From Paralvinella palmiformis (Eukaryota; Annelida; Polychaeta; Terebellida; Alvinellidae), in the NCBI GenBank assembly GCA_025642065.1, contig JAODUP010001069.1, positions 1-64,000 on the forward strand: a stretch of 64,000 bases of DNA. The letters are read 5' to 3'. A program made the position numbers and the translations under genes. Shown one piece after another: positions 1-11,400 of this stretch (its first letter is position 1; every line of letters starts with the position of its first letter). The notes beneath the pieces are model-generated. The model made no database searches. It saw only the letters and a list, made by a program, of their open reading frames with translations, and was not told where the DNA came from.

Positions 1-41
1 CCAGTTCCTCTTACTGTGATTTTGTTAAATATATTTTGGTG
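1..41. repeat. Inverted repeat, left arm (partner 3333-3373)
   Basis: The first about 41 bases reappear in reverse complement at 3333-3373. The first 32 aligned bases differ at one position, followed by a small indel. The two arms bracket all the retroelement debris in between. The left arm starts at the window edge and may continue outside it. Confidence 0.75.
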
Positions 42-538
42 ACTATTTCAGGTTAAAATAGGATACCTGCTTGAGTTACTATCTCATGCGTAAAAGCAAT
101 ATGACGAATGCTCTGAGTGCAGCCTTCGTCAATAAACTGCCGTTTACATGACCAACCTGGACATGGTACTGGACCCTATAAGTCTTCTAACCCACACTTG
201 TAGTTCACATGACTCCCGCCAGTTGGCGAACTTGTCATGGGTCCAGTCGATTATTTGCCAAGTTATTGTACTCAACAAGAACAAGTAAATAACACATTAA
301 ATATCTTACGTTGCCGATCGGAGAGTGTATCCACATCCTACACTTCAAACCACGCTGATAACCATAAGGATAGTTATCAGATGTAATTATACCTTCTTCA
401 AATATGTGTCTGATACAGTCTATTGAAATAAATTATAAACAGAGGCTTTAATTATTTACGAGCCAGATAATGGAACTAAGCATTACAGAAGAAGAAAAAC
501 GTATGTAAAAGTATATAAATGAATTATCCCAGTAAGTG

Positions 539-540
<2 letters not shown>

Positions 541-596
<56 letters not shown>
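541..596. repeat. (AT)n microsatellite
   Basis: An uninterrupted alternating AT tract. Similar tracts lie at 3388-3434, 4387-4416, 6944-6973, 20277-20328, 21731-21760, 25773-25803, 26185-26213, 34066-34101, 38890-38911, 38971-38998, 45173-45199, 49992-50042, 51680-51720, 59925-59951 and 62957-62994. They are a general property of this genome. Confidence 0.95.
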
Positions 597-598
<2 letters not shown>

Positions 599-1864
599 CT
601 AATATATAACTAAGGTGCAATCGCATTGTTAAACGTATTCCATAATAAATTCACTAATCATATAAACAAGATAGAACTGTATGTTTAAAAGTTGTTTTTA
701 AATCAAAGCATTTGAATATCACTATCAGTGCTGATAGATAGAAAGAAAGATAGATAGATAGATATATACATACTTCCATTTACAGACACGTGTACCAACA
801 CTGAAACAATCCAGAAAATCAGCGAATAGCTCATCATTCTGTTCCTGCTTTAAGCTGTTATTGCGCCTCAACAAAGATAATAACAACTTGCACATACGGC
901 TAAAATTAAGCTTTTGATTCTTTCAGTTCTTCTGTCGACGTCATTAGATATCGTATGATAAACAAAAAGTCATCTCTACCTCATAAAAGTTATTTAAAAT
1001 CGATAGCCATAATATGATACCAAATACAAAACGTATGAGCTAATGCAATTGTTTCTTCTAAAAATCTATAAGCAAAATTACTTTTTTCCAGGTAGGAACA
1101 ATAATAATAGTAGGTTATACAATAAATTAACTATAGCTAGCTTAAATGGTTTACTCGCGTGAAAGGAATTGGTAACCCGAGACACCTAACTCGGCATTTT
1201 TTCCCATTATAGTATGTGATAAATAAATAAATGTAGCAGCTGTTTAACTCCTACAAGAAATTTATATTATATATTTTTGTAATATAATATTACAATAGAA
1301 TAGAGGATTGATATCAAATTTACCTTTCTGAACACCTGTGTCATTGATCTATCCTATCATTGGACTGAAATTGATATATAATCTCATTTGAGACCATGTC
1401 TCGTTGGTCTTTCAATTTATTATTATCAATGTAAAGAATGCGTCATTCTAGCCGTGGTTTGATTTCTCAAAGAAAGACATACGGTAATTTTTGGGTGTAT
1501 ACTTTTAGAAATATGAACCTGTTACTGTTATTTGCGTTACCAATGAAAAAAAATGTGAATATGTTAAACTTGGGTTTGTTATGAATACGGACAATTAAAT
1601 GAGGTTCCATTTGTAAAACCGGAAATAAATAGACTTGTGAAATGAACATGTGTGTCATGAGTGTTTGATATATGTCCAGATCTGCAAAGTACAAACACAA
1701 GAGACACGGACATAACGTGGTGTCAGTAACTTTTGGATTTAAGAACAGAATAGTTGTATGTAATAACGAACTTACTTTTAATATAGAACATTCGTTTATT
1801 TGGATGTAAAAGCTGAAATTCTTCGACGGCAAATTCTATACCATATTTGGTATTGTCCCATACA

Positions 1865-2056
1865 GAATGGGCGCCTTCGTGGTCTAACTGGTAGCGCGTT
1901 GGATCAGAAATTACTTCTGCCTTAGTTCGAATCTAGGCGTGGGCGTATCTGAAGGGTGTTTTATCTTTGACTTCGCTTCAATAACTTTGGAGGTCTCTCG
2001 GCCCATTTACCCTACCATTTGCACAAACGTGGCCGTAAAACATCAGTCATCAGCCA
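1865..2056 (+). mobile_element. tRNA-derived SINE, family A, copy 1
   Basis: The head resembles tRNA, with an A-box-like stretch (tggtctaactgg) and a B-box-like GTTCGAATC. A conserved body follows, with 'gggcgtatctgaagggtg', 'ggaggtc.ctcggcccattta' and a tail ending near 'gtggccgtaaaacatca'. The same unit recurs at 7631-7818 (-), 18905-19046 (-), 38195-38355 (+), 39764-39821 (-), 45940-46108 (+), 46907-47083 (+), 52256-52443 (-) and 63035-63076 (+). Family membership is seen directly; the SINE label is inferred from the tRNA-like head and dispersed copies. Confidence 0.85.
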
Positions 2057-2155
2057 TACCGAAGCGGCAGTGCGCGTATAAGCCGTATGTTTCATTTCTG
2101 CAATTACTATGCTTTAATATAACAAGTCGTGCCAATACGGAGAGTATTCTTGAAC

Positions 2156-2389
2156 ATGGAAACGTTTACGACCCCGTTACAGTTCAATCCACAAAGTGAA
2201 GAAAACATAGCGCGAGGGTGGCGTGATTGGCAAAAACAACTCGAATTTTATTTAATTGCTGCACATACCTGTTGTATACGTAAATATGGGAACGGACACA
2301 AACAACGATTAGTCTGGAATAACACATTTATTAGCCGTGAGTACAACCGGAAGTATCTCAGCTTCATCCAACTACGGTGGTCTTGAAGG
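2156..2389 (+). mobile_element. Ty3/Gypsy-type gag fragment
   Basis: A short open frame starts METFTTPLQFN and continues with RGWRDWQKQLEFYLIAA. This is the usual opening of the Gag of many invertebrate Ty3/Gypsy retrotransposons (aromatic and proline start, then W-x-x-W-x-x-x-x-x-F-x-x-Y). The frame is lost soon after, so it is a remnant. It runs on the opposite strand to the pol debris just downstream, which points to rearrangement or two separate insertions. Confidence 0.6.
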
Positions 2390-2482
2390 TCCATAACACT
2401 ATACTGTACGGTAGCCGCTATAAGGCCATCAACCTCTCCCCTCTTATGCAAAACTGAATAAGAAAATCCATCCAACAAAGAC

Positions 2483-3315
2483 TCAAAGATTTATGTCCAG
2501 TATGTCTCTTGGCTTCACGGCACGGCCAGCTCTGGTACAGTAAGCACTTTCTTGTTTGTGGTAGCCCGCATCAACATCGACCTCTAGACATGGACTGGTG
2601 GGCGTGTTTTCATCTGCCGGTTGTGTGACAACCGATGTGTCCGCTGTAGTTCCATCGACAGAGCTATAGGTTGATGTCATACCAACTGTTGGCATAGGAA
2701 TGTCGTATCGGGGCGAGTCAGTTACAGTCGGTGCAGCAGAAGGTCGCAAATGTATTATGTTGCGACGTAGCTCAATATCAGTTCGAGCTTGAATGGTATT
2801 GGATCTAGAGCCAGCAAGGTTTGTTGTAATCCACGAAGTTGGGCTTTATAGACTTTCACTGCGGCCTCAGCTCTCCCATTTCGTTGTGAGTGATCATATC
2901 ATGATGATATTACGTGTTTGAAACCATAGTCTCACATAAAATCCTGATACTCCTTGCTGATGAACTGTGGTCCGTTATCTGTGTGGCAAACTTCCGGTAC
3001 GCCGAATCTTGCGAAATGACGCCTTGTGAAGTTGACAACAGTTGACGACAGTGTGTTTTCCAGTTTGTCATTTTCCCTCCAATCTGAATAGTGACAGACA
3101 GTCAGCAAGTAGTTTTATTTCACGCAGTCAGAATAGGTCTCAGCTGACTTGTTAATATGACAATGCAGGTAGAGGTAAGAATTTCTTTGGTTCCTTTGAG
3201 ACGGCAGATTATTCGTATTTCGCACAAGCAGTGCATCCCTGACGCATATCATGTATGGCACCTCGCATGCCCGGTAAGAAAAGCACTTCTTTCGCCATGA
3301 GTACTTGGTATGAAT
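2483..3315 (-). mobile_element. Degenerate Ty3/Gypsy pol (integrase) fragment
   Basis: On the minus strand, starting near 3300, the reading shows an integrase zinc-domain-like stretch (LFLPGMRGAIHDM, then CTAC), an integrase core motif (HTDNGPQF at about 2960-2985), an HSQRNGRAEAAVK motif near 2870-2900, and a pol C-terminal tail ending GRAVKPRDILDINL at 2483. Several stops and frameshifts interrupt it. No reverse transcriptase or LTR pair is seen. It is a dead 3' pol fragment. Confidence 0.75.
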
Positions 3316-3381
3316 ACTTCGTATGAATTTAACCAAACAAAATATTTAACAAAATCACAGTAAGAGAAACTGGTGGGAATC

Positions 3382-3434
<53 letters not shown>

Positions 3435-3436
<2 letters not shown>

Positions 3437-4367
3437 GGCGACTTCCAGGGAAACGAGCAAAGAATAGATTGCTAATTGCTAATTTAATATAATTTGATAA
3501 TTCTTATTTAAAAAGGAATTATGTTCAATTAATCACACGTATCGCAGGTTTCTTCAAACATAGTAATTGTCTACTAATACTTGAATTGGTATTAATGATA
3601 GTAGAAGTCGGTAAGTTAATATTTATTGGGAAGAATCGAATTTTTAAACTATAAACAGACGTAAAATAACTTTTTCATGTTTTAGTACAGACATAGTGCA
3701 ATATTATTCAATATAATCATCCCAATTTTAAGAAACAATTGCTTACTCTATTTCCAAGTCGAAGTATTGTGGATTATTCTTTCTCATATATTCATGGTTT
3801 ATGACAGTGTATTTATTTTTTCTCGGATGAAGAGAAACACTACTGACCCCAAAACTATTGGTAACAAAATCAATCATCTAAATTATATTGGAGTGAAACA
3901 TGTGTATCAGAATATCCTCTCTAGGTGACAAGGTTTTGCCTGTACACAAGATTATAATACATGTAGCAATCATCTTTAATATCAATCCTTGGTACTTCTT
4001 TTAATACAGGTACCTTCTGAGACCTTCCTTCATCGATACCTATTCTGGATTATTCTGAAATTCTGTTCCATTTAATCATCTGTATACACCCCGACCGCAA
4101 CCAAAAGGAGTGATATATTTTAAATGTGTTCGATATATCTAATATACAGTTTAAACAAACGGTTACAAAACACATTACAAATAAATATAGTAATTATGTA
4201 GAGGCTGTTAAAAGTTATTTTTATTTCTTATATACTTTAGTAAAATGGTACTAACAATAATTCCTTTTTCCAACATACTCCGTTATAATTACTACTTAGA
4301 TAAATGAGTTGGGTGGCAGTTATCGTGGCTGTGAAAGAAGCCAATGTTTATTGGGTTTCTTTTGCTT

Positions 4368-4417
<50 letters not shown>

Positions 4418-5316
4418 CACCTGATGCCTTTTTTAGTTACTGAAAAAATGTTGTAACGAATTTAGTGTCCCAGTGAAGCACGATTTTCGAGCAGGTAACC
4501 CCAATCTCGGTGACCGATCTCAGGTATAAAATTATCATCTCAGGAGTGACATACTTACTACTCGTGGCCAAGAAGACATAGCTTGATCTTATTAGATGTC
4601 ACACACGTTATAGTTCCTATCATAATACTCAATACACGGTTTCTTGTGCCTAGCAAAATACCCCCCCCCCTCCCACACATCTACATCGGCTGGATACTGA
4701 TTGACAGCTGAGTGCACTGATCGGCACAGGTGGAGTGTAAAAGACTTTTCTCTAAATATTCATATTTGGCAGCGGGTTACAGTTGTAAAGATTCAGTCTA
4801 CACTCTACAAGCCAAGTTCAATATATGGTGTAAATTCAACGCTAATTTCCAAACCAGTAAAACATGCTCGTTATGTTGGTTTATCAATGATAATTCTCCA
4901 ATTATATTAATCTTCTGGCGATCATTTCTTGGTGACAATTTACAGTCGCATAATTTATAGTAAATCAACTATAGTTACTCGAAGGTGTGTGGCGGGTGCT
5001 TTGTTTAGCCGCTGCGGTGACACGAACGGAAGACAAGGCTGAGTGAATACACTCTGGGGATACAAAATTATACGACTGTGAAGCTTTTTTTGACGGATGA
5101 AATGTCCCACAATCATGGGCTGTTCAAGAACCATCCTATTCCCATCCGACAAGGTATGGGCCTGAGCTAAATTTCTGGGTTTGTTTTTATGACGTGTTTA
5201 TCATAATACCTTCATTATTAATTCATCAAAACTTTCCTAGTTTCCAATATAAATACAATTTAATTCAATATGATATTTTGTGCGGGTTATGTCAACTGAA
5301 ATTATATACTTTAAAG
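3435..5316. other. No gene recognised; simple repeats only
   Basis: AT-rich sequence with a compound (CA)n(TA)n tract at 4369-4416. Small ORFs at 4701-4960 and 4955-5152 show no recognisable domain. An upstream exon of the protease remnant could lie here, but I cannot identify one. Confidence 0.5.
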
Positions 5317-6939
5317 GTTGCCAACATCACTGTGGTTGATCTGGATGTTACATCTTCTTCCAATGGCGACTGTATGGATAGTGTCCGCATCTTCGATGGA
5401 TACCGGAGTACTGATCCCCTTCTGGCAACGTTATGCGGATCAGTTACTTCTGGATCGTATCGTACAAGCCAAAGCAAGGCCTACATCGTGTTTAAAACGG
5501 ACAGGCTGAACGATGGAGGAACGGGATATAAATTTAGGATTGCCTTTTTAGGTACGTATCATACGTTCATTAAACGTTTGTAAGAAGACTCTTAATTAAG
5601 TCACGTTAGCCATATTAAAATAGCTATGTTATTAATTACGTCACGTTAGCTGTACTATTAATTACGTCACCTTAGCTCTAATATTCACTTCGCGATGTAG
5701 CGAAAATATAACATCTGAAACGATTTATAGATTTGATTACTGAAGATGTCTTAGTAATGTCTGAACACGTGCAATTAGACAAGATAAACCGAAGATGGAA
5801 AGAAATAGTGGATCTAGTAGAAGACATACATATGATAACTGCATATAATGATAGTCATATTGAATATCATAGTACTAAGGGAGGTGGGGGGGGGGGGTGT
5901 TAGCGTTTGCTCATTTATACTTTTATCTAATCCCGTTGATATACTGTTATTCGGGGTGTTTTCTCCTGTTTATAGCGATTTAATGAGTCAATAATTGTGT
6001 GTGTGTGTGTGTGTGTGTATGAGTGAATATGGATCACAGGAATACGTCCCAAAACATGCAGCAAGATACAGCCAAACGACTTTAGATCACGAAATCACGA
6101 AGGATTTCGTAGTTTCATTTAAAAATTAGTTATTAGTTAACTTCTTATTAAGGTCAGTTAAAGGGCAAATCGACATAGACCAACTCTAACCTACATATGG
6201 ATCTGGAATCAATGTTATCCTGAAGCCGAATCTGCTGATAAATATTGATTACAGTAGAACATCAGCGAACAAAGTTAAGATGAGGAGTTCGGAACCAACA
6301 GTAACTAAGTTCTTCATCCAGCATCCGTTCATACCAATCCAAATTTTACTATCGCCACACATGATTATGACATAGCATTGATACGGACCGATCAAAGAAT
6401 CGTGGATGATTTAGTATGTTAAACTTGCAGTGGTGTCTCGTGGAACTGAAGTGGGTGCGAAAAGACATGCTGCACGCACATGTGCGCTCGCACACAGTAT
6501 TTTGTTTCCATTTCGAAGCATCTAATACCATATGATATCTGCCTGGTCAAGAACAGGAAACAGAAATTAAATGATTTTGAAACCGTATTCAATTAATGAG
6601 GTCCGGTGAATATCATAAAACACTACAGAAGATTATATTAAATCTATTTATGTATGGCAAAAAAAGTGTAATATGAATAAGACATTAATTATGTACATGT
6701 TGATATATTCATATCATGATAAAATATATAATAAAATATAAATATAAAAGTAACAGATTGCTCTCACACACACACACACACAAACACACACACTTAATCA
6801 CGATTAATCGAGTAAACTATTATTAAAATACATGTACACGTTGCATATAACACACATATGAGCAAGTAGGCTATGTATATATATAATGGGACGGATCAAG
6901 GCGTATCTTCTTGCGATGATTCCAAAGATCAAAGAGATG

Positions 6940-6976
<37 letters not shown>

Positions 6977-7584
6977 GTATAATGGGTCCATTATAGAGAT
7001 GATATATGTATGGTGATCTCGAAGTCCAGTATAACACCCTGGAATCCCCTGTTGTATTCTGTATACAAACTATAACGTGATCTTAACAAAAACTAAATAT
7101 TACAGTGGATGGGAGAGGTCATTCGGTACTGCCAAATTTGTTACAGTACACTACAGTTAACATAACAACATTGGCGTATTGTCGTGAAAAAATTGGACGT
7201 CATACAATCACTGATCATATGGTCTGTGCAACAGACAACCAAAGGGAAACAGAACGAGACACGTGCTCTGTAAGTGACACTTTAGTATGTTTTCCATGTT
7301 AACTGATGTTATATTTTAAATGGGAATTGGCCCAGTGAATTATATTATGAAATTATGTTTGGACCGAACTCAGTTTGCTTGTTGTTTTGATTTCATTTCC
7401 AGGCCCGATGGTTGTAAAACGGGCAGATGACAGCTTCGTTCTTGTGGGAATAACCTCGTTCGGGATTGGATGTTCCAATGGCTATCCTGGTGTCTACAGT
7501 AGAGTCAGTTTATCTACTGAACTGGATCCAGGGTATTCTGGATGCAAATTCAAGTCTGGTTTAGTTGGGTTTTTGCCAGAATAA
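5317..7584 (+). pseudogene. CUB plus trypsin-like (S1) serine protease remnant
   Basis: Four exon-like pieces lie in one orientation. 5317-5551 encodes the C-terminal two thirds of a CUB domain (C-M-D-S-V-R-I-F-D-G, then LATLCG, then FKTD and GYKF), with ag/gtacgt borders. About 6310-6413 encodes the catalytic-Asp segment (HDYDIALIRT), ending at a gtatgt donor. 7106-7269 encodes the region before the active serine (LPNLLQYTTVNI, then MVCATDN, ending DTCS). 7403-7584 encodes GPMVVKR, VGITSFGIGC and YPGVYSRVS. The GDSGG block carrying the catalytic serine falls between the last two pieces and is missing, and their phases (0 versus needing one preceding base) do not join. No TAAHC (catalytic His) exon is visible. 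Ovochymase-like CUB proteases are the nearest family. It is most likely a pseudogene; a non-catalytic homologue or an assembly gap is possible. Confidence 0.65.
5592..5681. repeat. Short tandem repeat, about 30 bp unit x3
   Basis: Three imperfect copies of a unit containing 'ttaattacgtcacgttagc' (the last has 'accttagc') sit 40 bases downstream of the CUB exon. Confidence 0.75.
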
Positions 7585-7604
7585 AATCCTGTAAAACGTC
7601 ATAG

Positions 7605-7630
<26 letters not shown>

Positions 7631-7635
<5 letters not shown>

Positions 7636-7818
7636 ATGATGATTGATGTTTTACGGCCACTTTTGTGCACAAGGTAGGCTAAATGGGCCGAGCGACCTCC
7701 AAAGGTAATGAGGCGAAGCGAAAGACGAAACAACCTTCAGATATGCCCACGCCGGGATTCGAACAGGGTGGTAGTGAGCTGTAGTCCAGCACGCTACCGC
7801 TAGACTACGGAGGCGCCA
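7631..7818 (-). mobile_element. SINE family A, full-length copy, between (AT)n tracts
   Basis: Read on the minus strand this is a near-complete copy, from the tRNA-like head at about 7818 to the tail at 7631. Its tail is a short GAT run. It is flanked on both sides by (AT)n tracts (7603-7630 and 7819-7846). Confidence 0.85.
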
Positions 7819-8467
7819 CTATATATATATATATATATATATATACCGGGTATATAGCTATATACAGTGTAAACTCTTTAAATAAAATAAGAAGAAAAAT
7901 AAAATGAGACGGAATCTTTGAAAACATGTACATTAAATGGTACTTTAAAATATCTGTTACTGGTGAAGTAATTAAAGCTCCAAGTTTTTTTTTCACATCA
8001 GTTTGGTTTAACGTGTCTTTCTCTTAAATGGACATTGAATTGCATAACAAGATTTCACGCTGTATCACAATATGCTTATATTGTAGTTACAGTTCTTGCC
8101 TCTCTCTCCAAATGTTAGCTTTTGCAGTTACAACAATCACGTATAATATTCTCTCTAACTGTTACAACAATTATAATTATTTTCGTAAACACTTGTTGTG
8201 GTTACAGTAACTGCCACTGATATATTTCAGTTACATAACTTGAAATTATACAACTACTTCATTTGTAGAAACTTAACAAAAAAGTTAAATTAATTAAAGT
8301 TTTTGTACTAACTAACAATTATAATTCTTGCATAAACACTTTCAACAATCTCCCAATGTTCCATTGTTGCAGATTGAAGAATGGTATTTTTCTTATAACA
8401 GCTATATTCCGTGACTAACATAAGTGAGATCTCTGTTCAGTCCAGTTTATACAACAATTCTTACTAG

Positions 8468-11400
8468 TTAACTGTCCCATAAATCTAATCCTGGACCCAA
8501 ATAAGATTCGTCCTCACAAGTTTCAGATGGCATCGGATTATCAAATTCATTTCTCTTCTGACCTCGTTCTCTTTTCTTCTTCTTGTGTGAAGGTTTTTTA
8601 TCACTTTCTCCTTTGTTGCATAAAGAACGTATGTATTCCCGAGAAAGAATGTCTGCCTATTTAAGTGAGAAAGAAATATCAGCAGTTTAGATTTCTAACT
8701 GCATCATCTGATACTCAGAACTGCCATTATAATAATATTATATTATTATTATTATTATACATAATCAGTACCTTTAAAAATGTTATAAATTTATTATATT
8801 TTGAGATGTCATTAATATAAGATTATGTCACCTTATCCAGAAATATCATTAAAATAAGATTATATCATCATATCTAGACGTGCCATTAAAGATTATGACA
8901 TTACATTAAAAAATATCATTAAAATTATGTTACCATATCCAGAACTAATAATAATAAGATTATCTCATCAAAGCTGAGAGATAAAAGCATATTTAATAAG
9001 AGAAATGGAAAATAAAAGAGTGCATTTGAAATAAAATTACTAAATATGACCTCTAATGTGGATCACAATATTTCTAAGCTGGATCTCAGAATGTTTAACA
9101 CTGAGTAGTTTAATAATTTAAACTATGACAGTGATGATGCTACCACTATTTTTACTAATAATTTATGATAAGATCAAAATAAAATCAGAGGAGGCTCTTT
9201 ACGTAGTCCCTTTGAAATTTACATAACTGTAAAAAATAACTACATGGTAAATAAGCAACATAATTATGATTGACTGTGTATCGGATTTTATCATTTGTCT
9301 ACTTTTTTCTTATTTTGCAAATGTTTCTTTATAAAATTATACTTTTGATTTTTTATGTTGTTGGAAATCTTGATTATTAAAGGTCAAAGGAAAAGGTTTC
9401 CCAAATTAGTCAAAATGCTAGTGTTGTATATTAAAATCAATTTCAATCAGAGATGTATTTAATTTTTTTCTTAGAAATAAAGTTACAGTGTCTTTAAAAC
9501 TTGCTTTGCTAGCATCTCACATGACTGAAACTTTAATCAACAATCTTTGGTAAACTTTGGAATGTGACATCATCTTTGCCAAACAGAGACCCTAAACACT
9601 CCATGTGGCCTTGTTTAACCTGAGTGACGTGTTCCATATTGTCTTTATTAAACATATGAAATGGAGCATTATGTCACATACAATTGCGCAAAGAAACATA
9701 CATGAAATACCAGTGATTATATCCAACATATAAGCACCGTCAACACCCAGCCTGAAACAACAACCCCTGAAAATTACAAAAAGAAATGGCTAAAAAGACA
9801 CACCAAGGGCGGCACATCCATGTATAGACTAGTATAGGCGGATGTTGGTGGCACAGGTGGCTGCTTCAGGTACACATATGCACTTACTGCAGCTAATTCC
9901 TCACAATTAAAACTGTCTGTGACCTTTTTCGCTGGTGGTTCAAAGCTGAAGGGCTTGATATCCCTGAGAATGTCAAAACTTTCATCGGAATCTGACATTT
10001 TGTCTGTCGACTGGTCAAGATGCTTGTAAATAAAGCTGTGGCGCTATGTGATGTTTGGCAAAGATGATGTCACACAATAATCCCTAGTGAGTGTACTACA
10101 CACTAGCAATGGCTCGTGAAAGTTAGGAAATTAAGGATTTTGGGATCATGTTAATGAAAATATGATAGTTGGTGATTAGAATTGTTTTGTAGTGAATCTG
10201 ATGGGGAATAAAATAATTGTTTGTTACATTATATTTACTTCAAAATGTGAAATTTCTTTTCCCGTGACCTTTGAAAGAAAATAATCACCGACATTTCAAA
10301 GTTTAGTTCTTCCACTTCTATAAGACACTGATGTCTATATGAGATACACTCCTAAGCATGTTCCTGAATAAGATTTCTGTTCTTTTATTTCTATTTTAAT
10401 GAACATTTGATGATATAAATATTAGGAGTCAGAAATTTGTGATGCTTTGTTCTCTGGGGCATAATTACATTATTAAATACAGAAACTGATAAAATGCCAT
10501 GCTTCTGCTATGGCAGTAAAGACTGGTACAATTGTATATTCAACAAACACACTATGCTGATACCTATCAAACACAAGATTCTCACATCTTAAAATTGACT
10601 GTAAATAGCAACAAAACAAAAACAACATTATGAACATAACATTTAATGTGATATTCTAAACTCTTGTTACATTTAACGAATATTTTTATTAAATTTACAC
10701 AGGATATTCAAGTTTTTACCTGTCTGGTTGGCTCAGGAATGCGATAGTTTATGCACTTTTCCACTACCCAGATGGCAGTCTCCATGGATATCTTATGACC
10801 CGGAGATATGTAAATTGGATTAGTTGATTCCTTGCAGCTGCGGTAAATCTGGAATTAGCATCGCATGTGAAGGACCAATATGTTTTGGAATGCTTCATCA
10901 AGAGAGAGGATACCTATGTTATTAACATTTATTTGCTATAGTACTTAGCTATAACAAATTTTTATCACTACTAAACAAACAAACTTTTAATATTACAACA
11001 GTATCAATGATGGGTCAACATAAAATTTACAAATTATATTACCAAATAATTCTATAAATATATTACTTACTACTCCATGCTGTTTGCCAGATATGCCTAT
11101 CAATGGAAGCCAATCTCCAGCATCTTGCAGCTTTTTAACCTTATTTGAGTTTTAAATATAAAATAAGTCATATAAATAATAACAGAACATAACGACAATA
11201 TCCTTCAGTTGAAGGCCTTTTATTTGCACTTCTTTGAAATTGTTCAGCTAGAATAACTTCACAGTAATAATCTAATGTACTATGTGTCTTGATAAAAGAA
11301 TTATTATTCATACCTATAAATATTTAAATACTGATAACCTGGACATATCACTGTATGTGTGTTTACAGAATAAATCACTATTTAGGGTGATATGTTTCAA

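Noticed and set aside
1869..1945. tRNA gene
   Set aside because: The tRNA-like head is one of many dispersed copies with the same non-tRNA body, and it lacks complete stems. It is a SINE head.
7270..7402. Hidden micro-exon restoring the protease active site
   Set aside because: I scanned this interval for an ag-bounded 13-nt segment encoding GDSG and found none.
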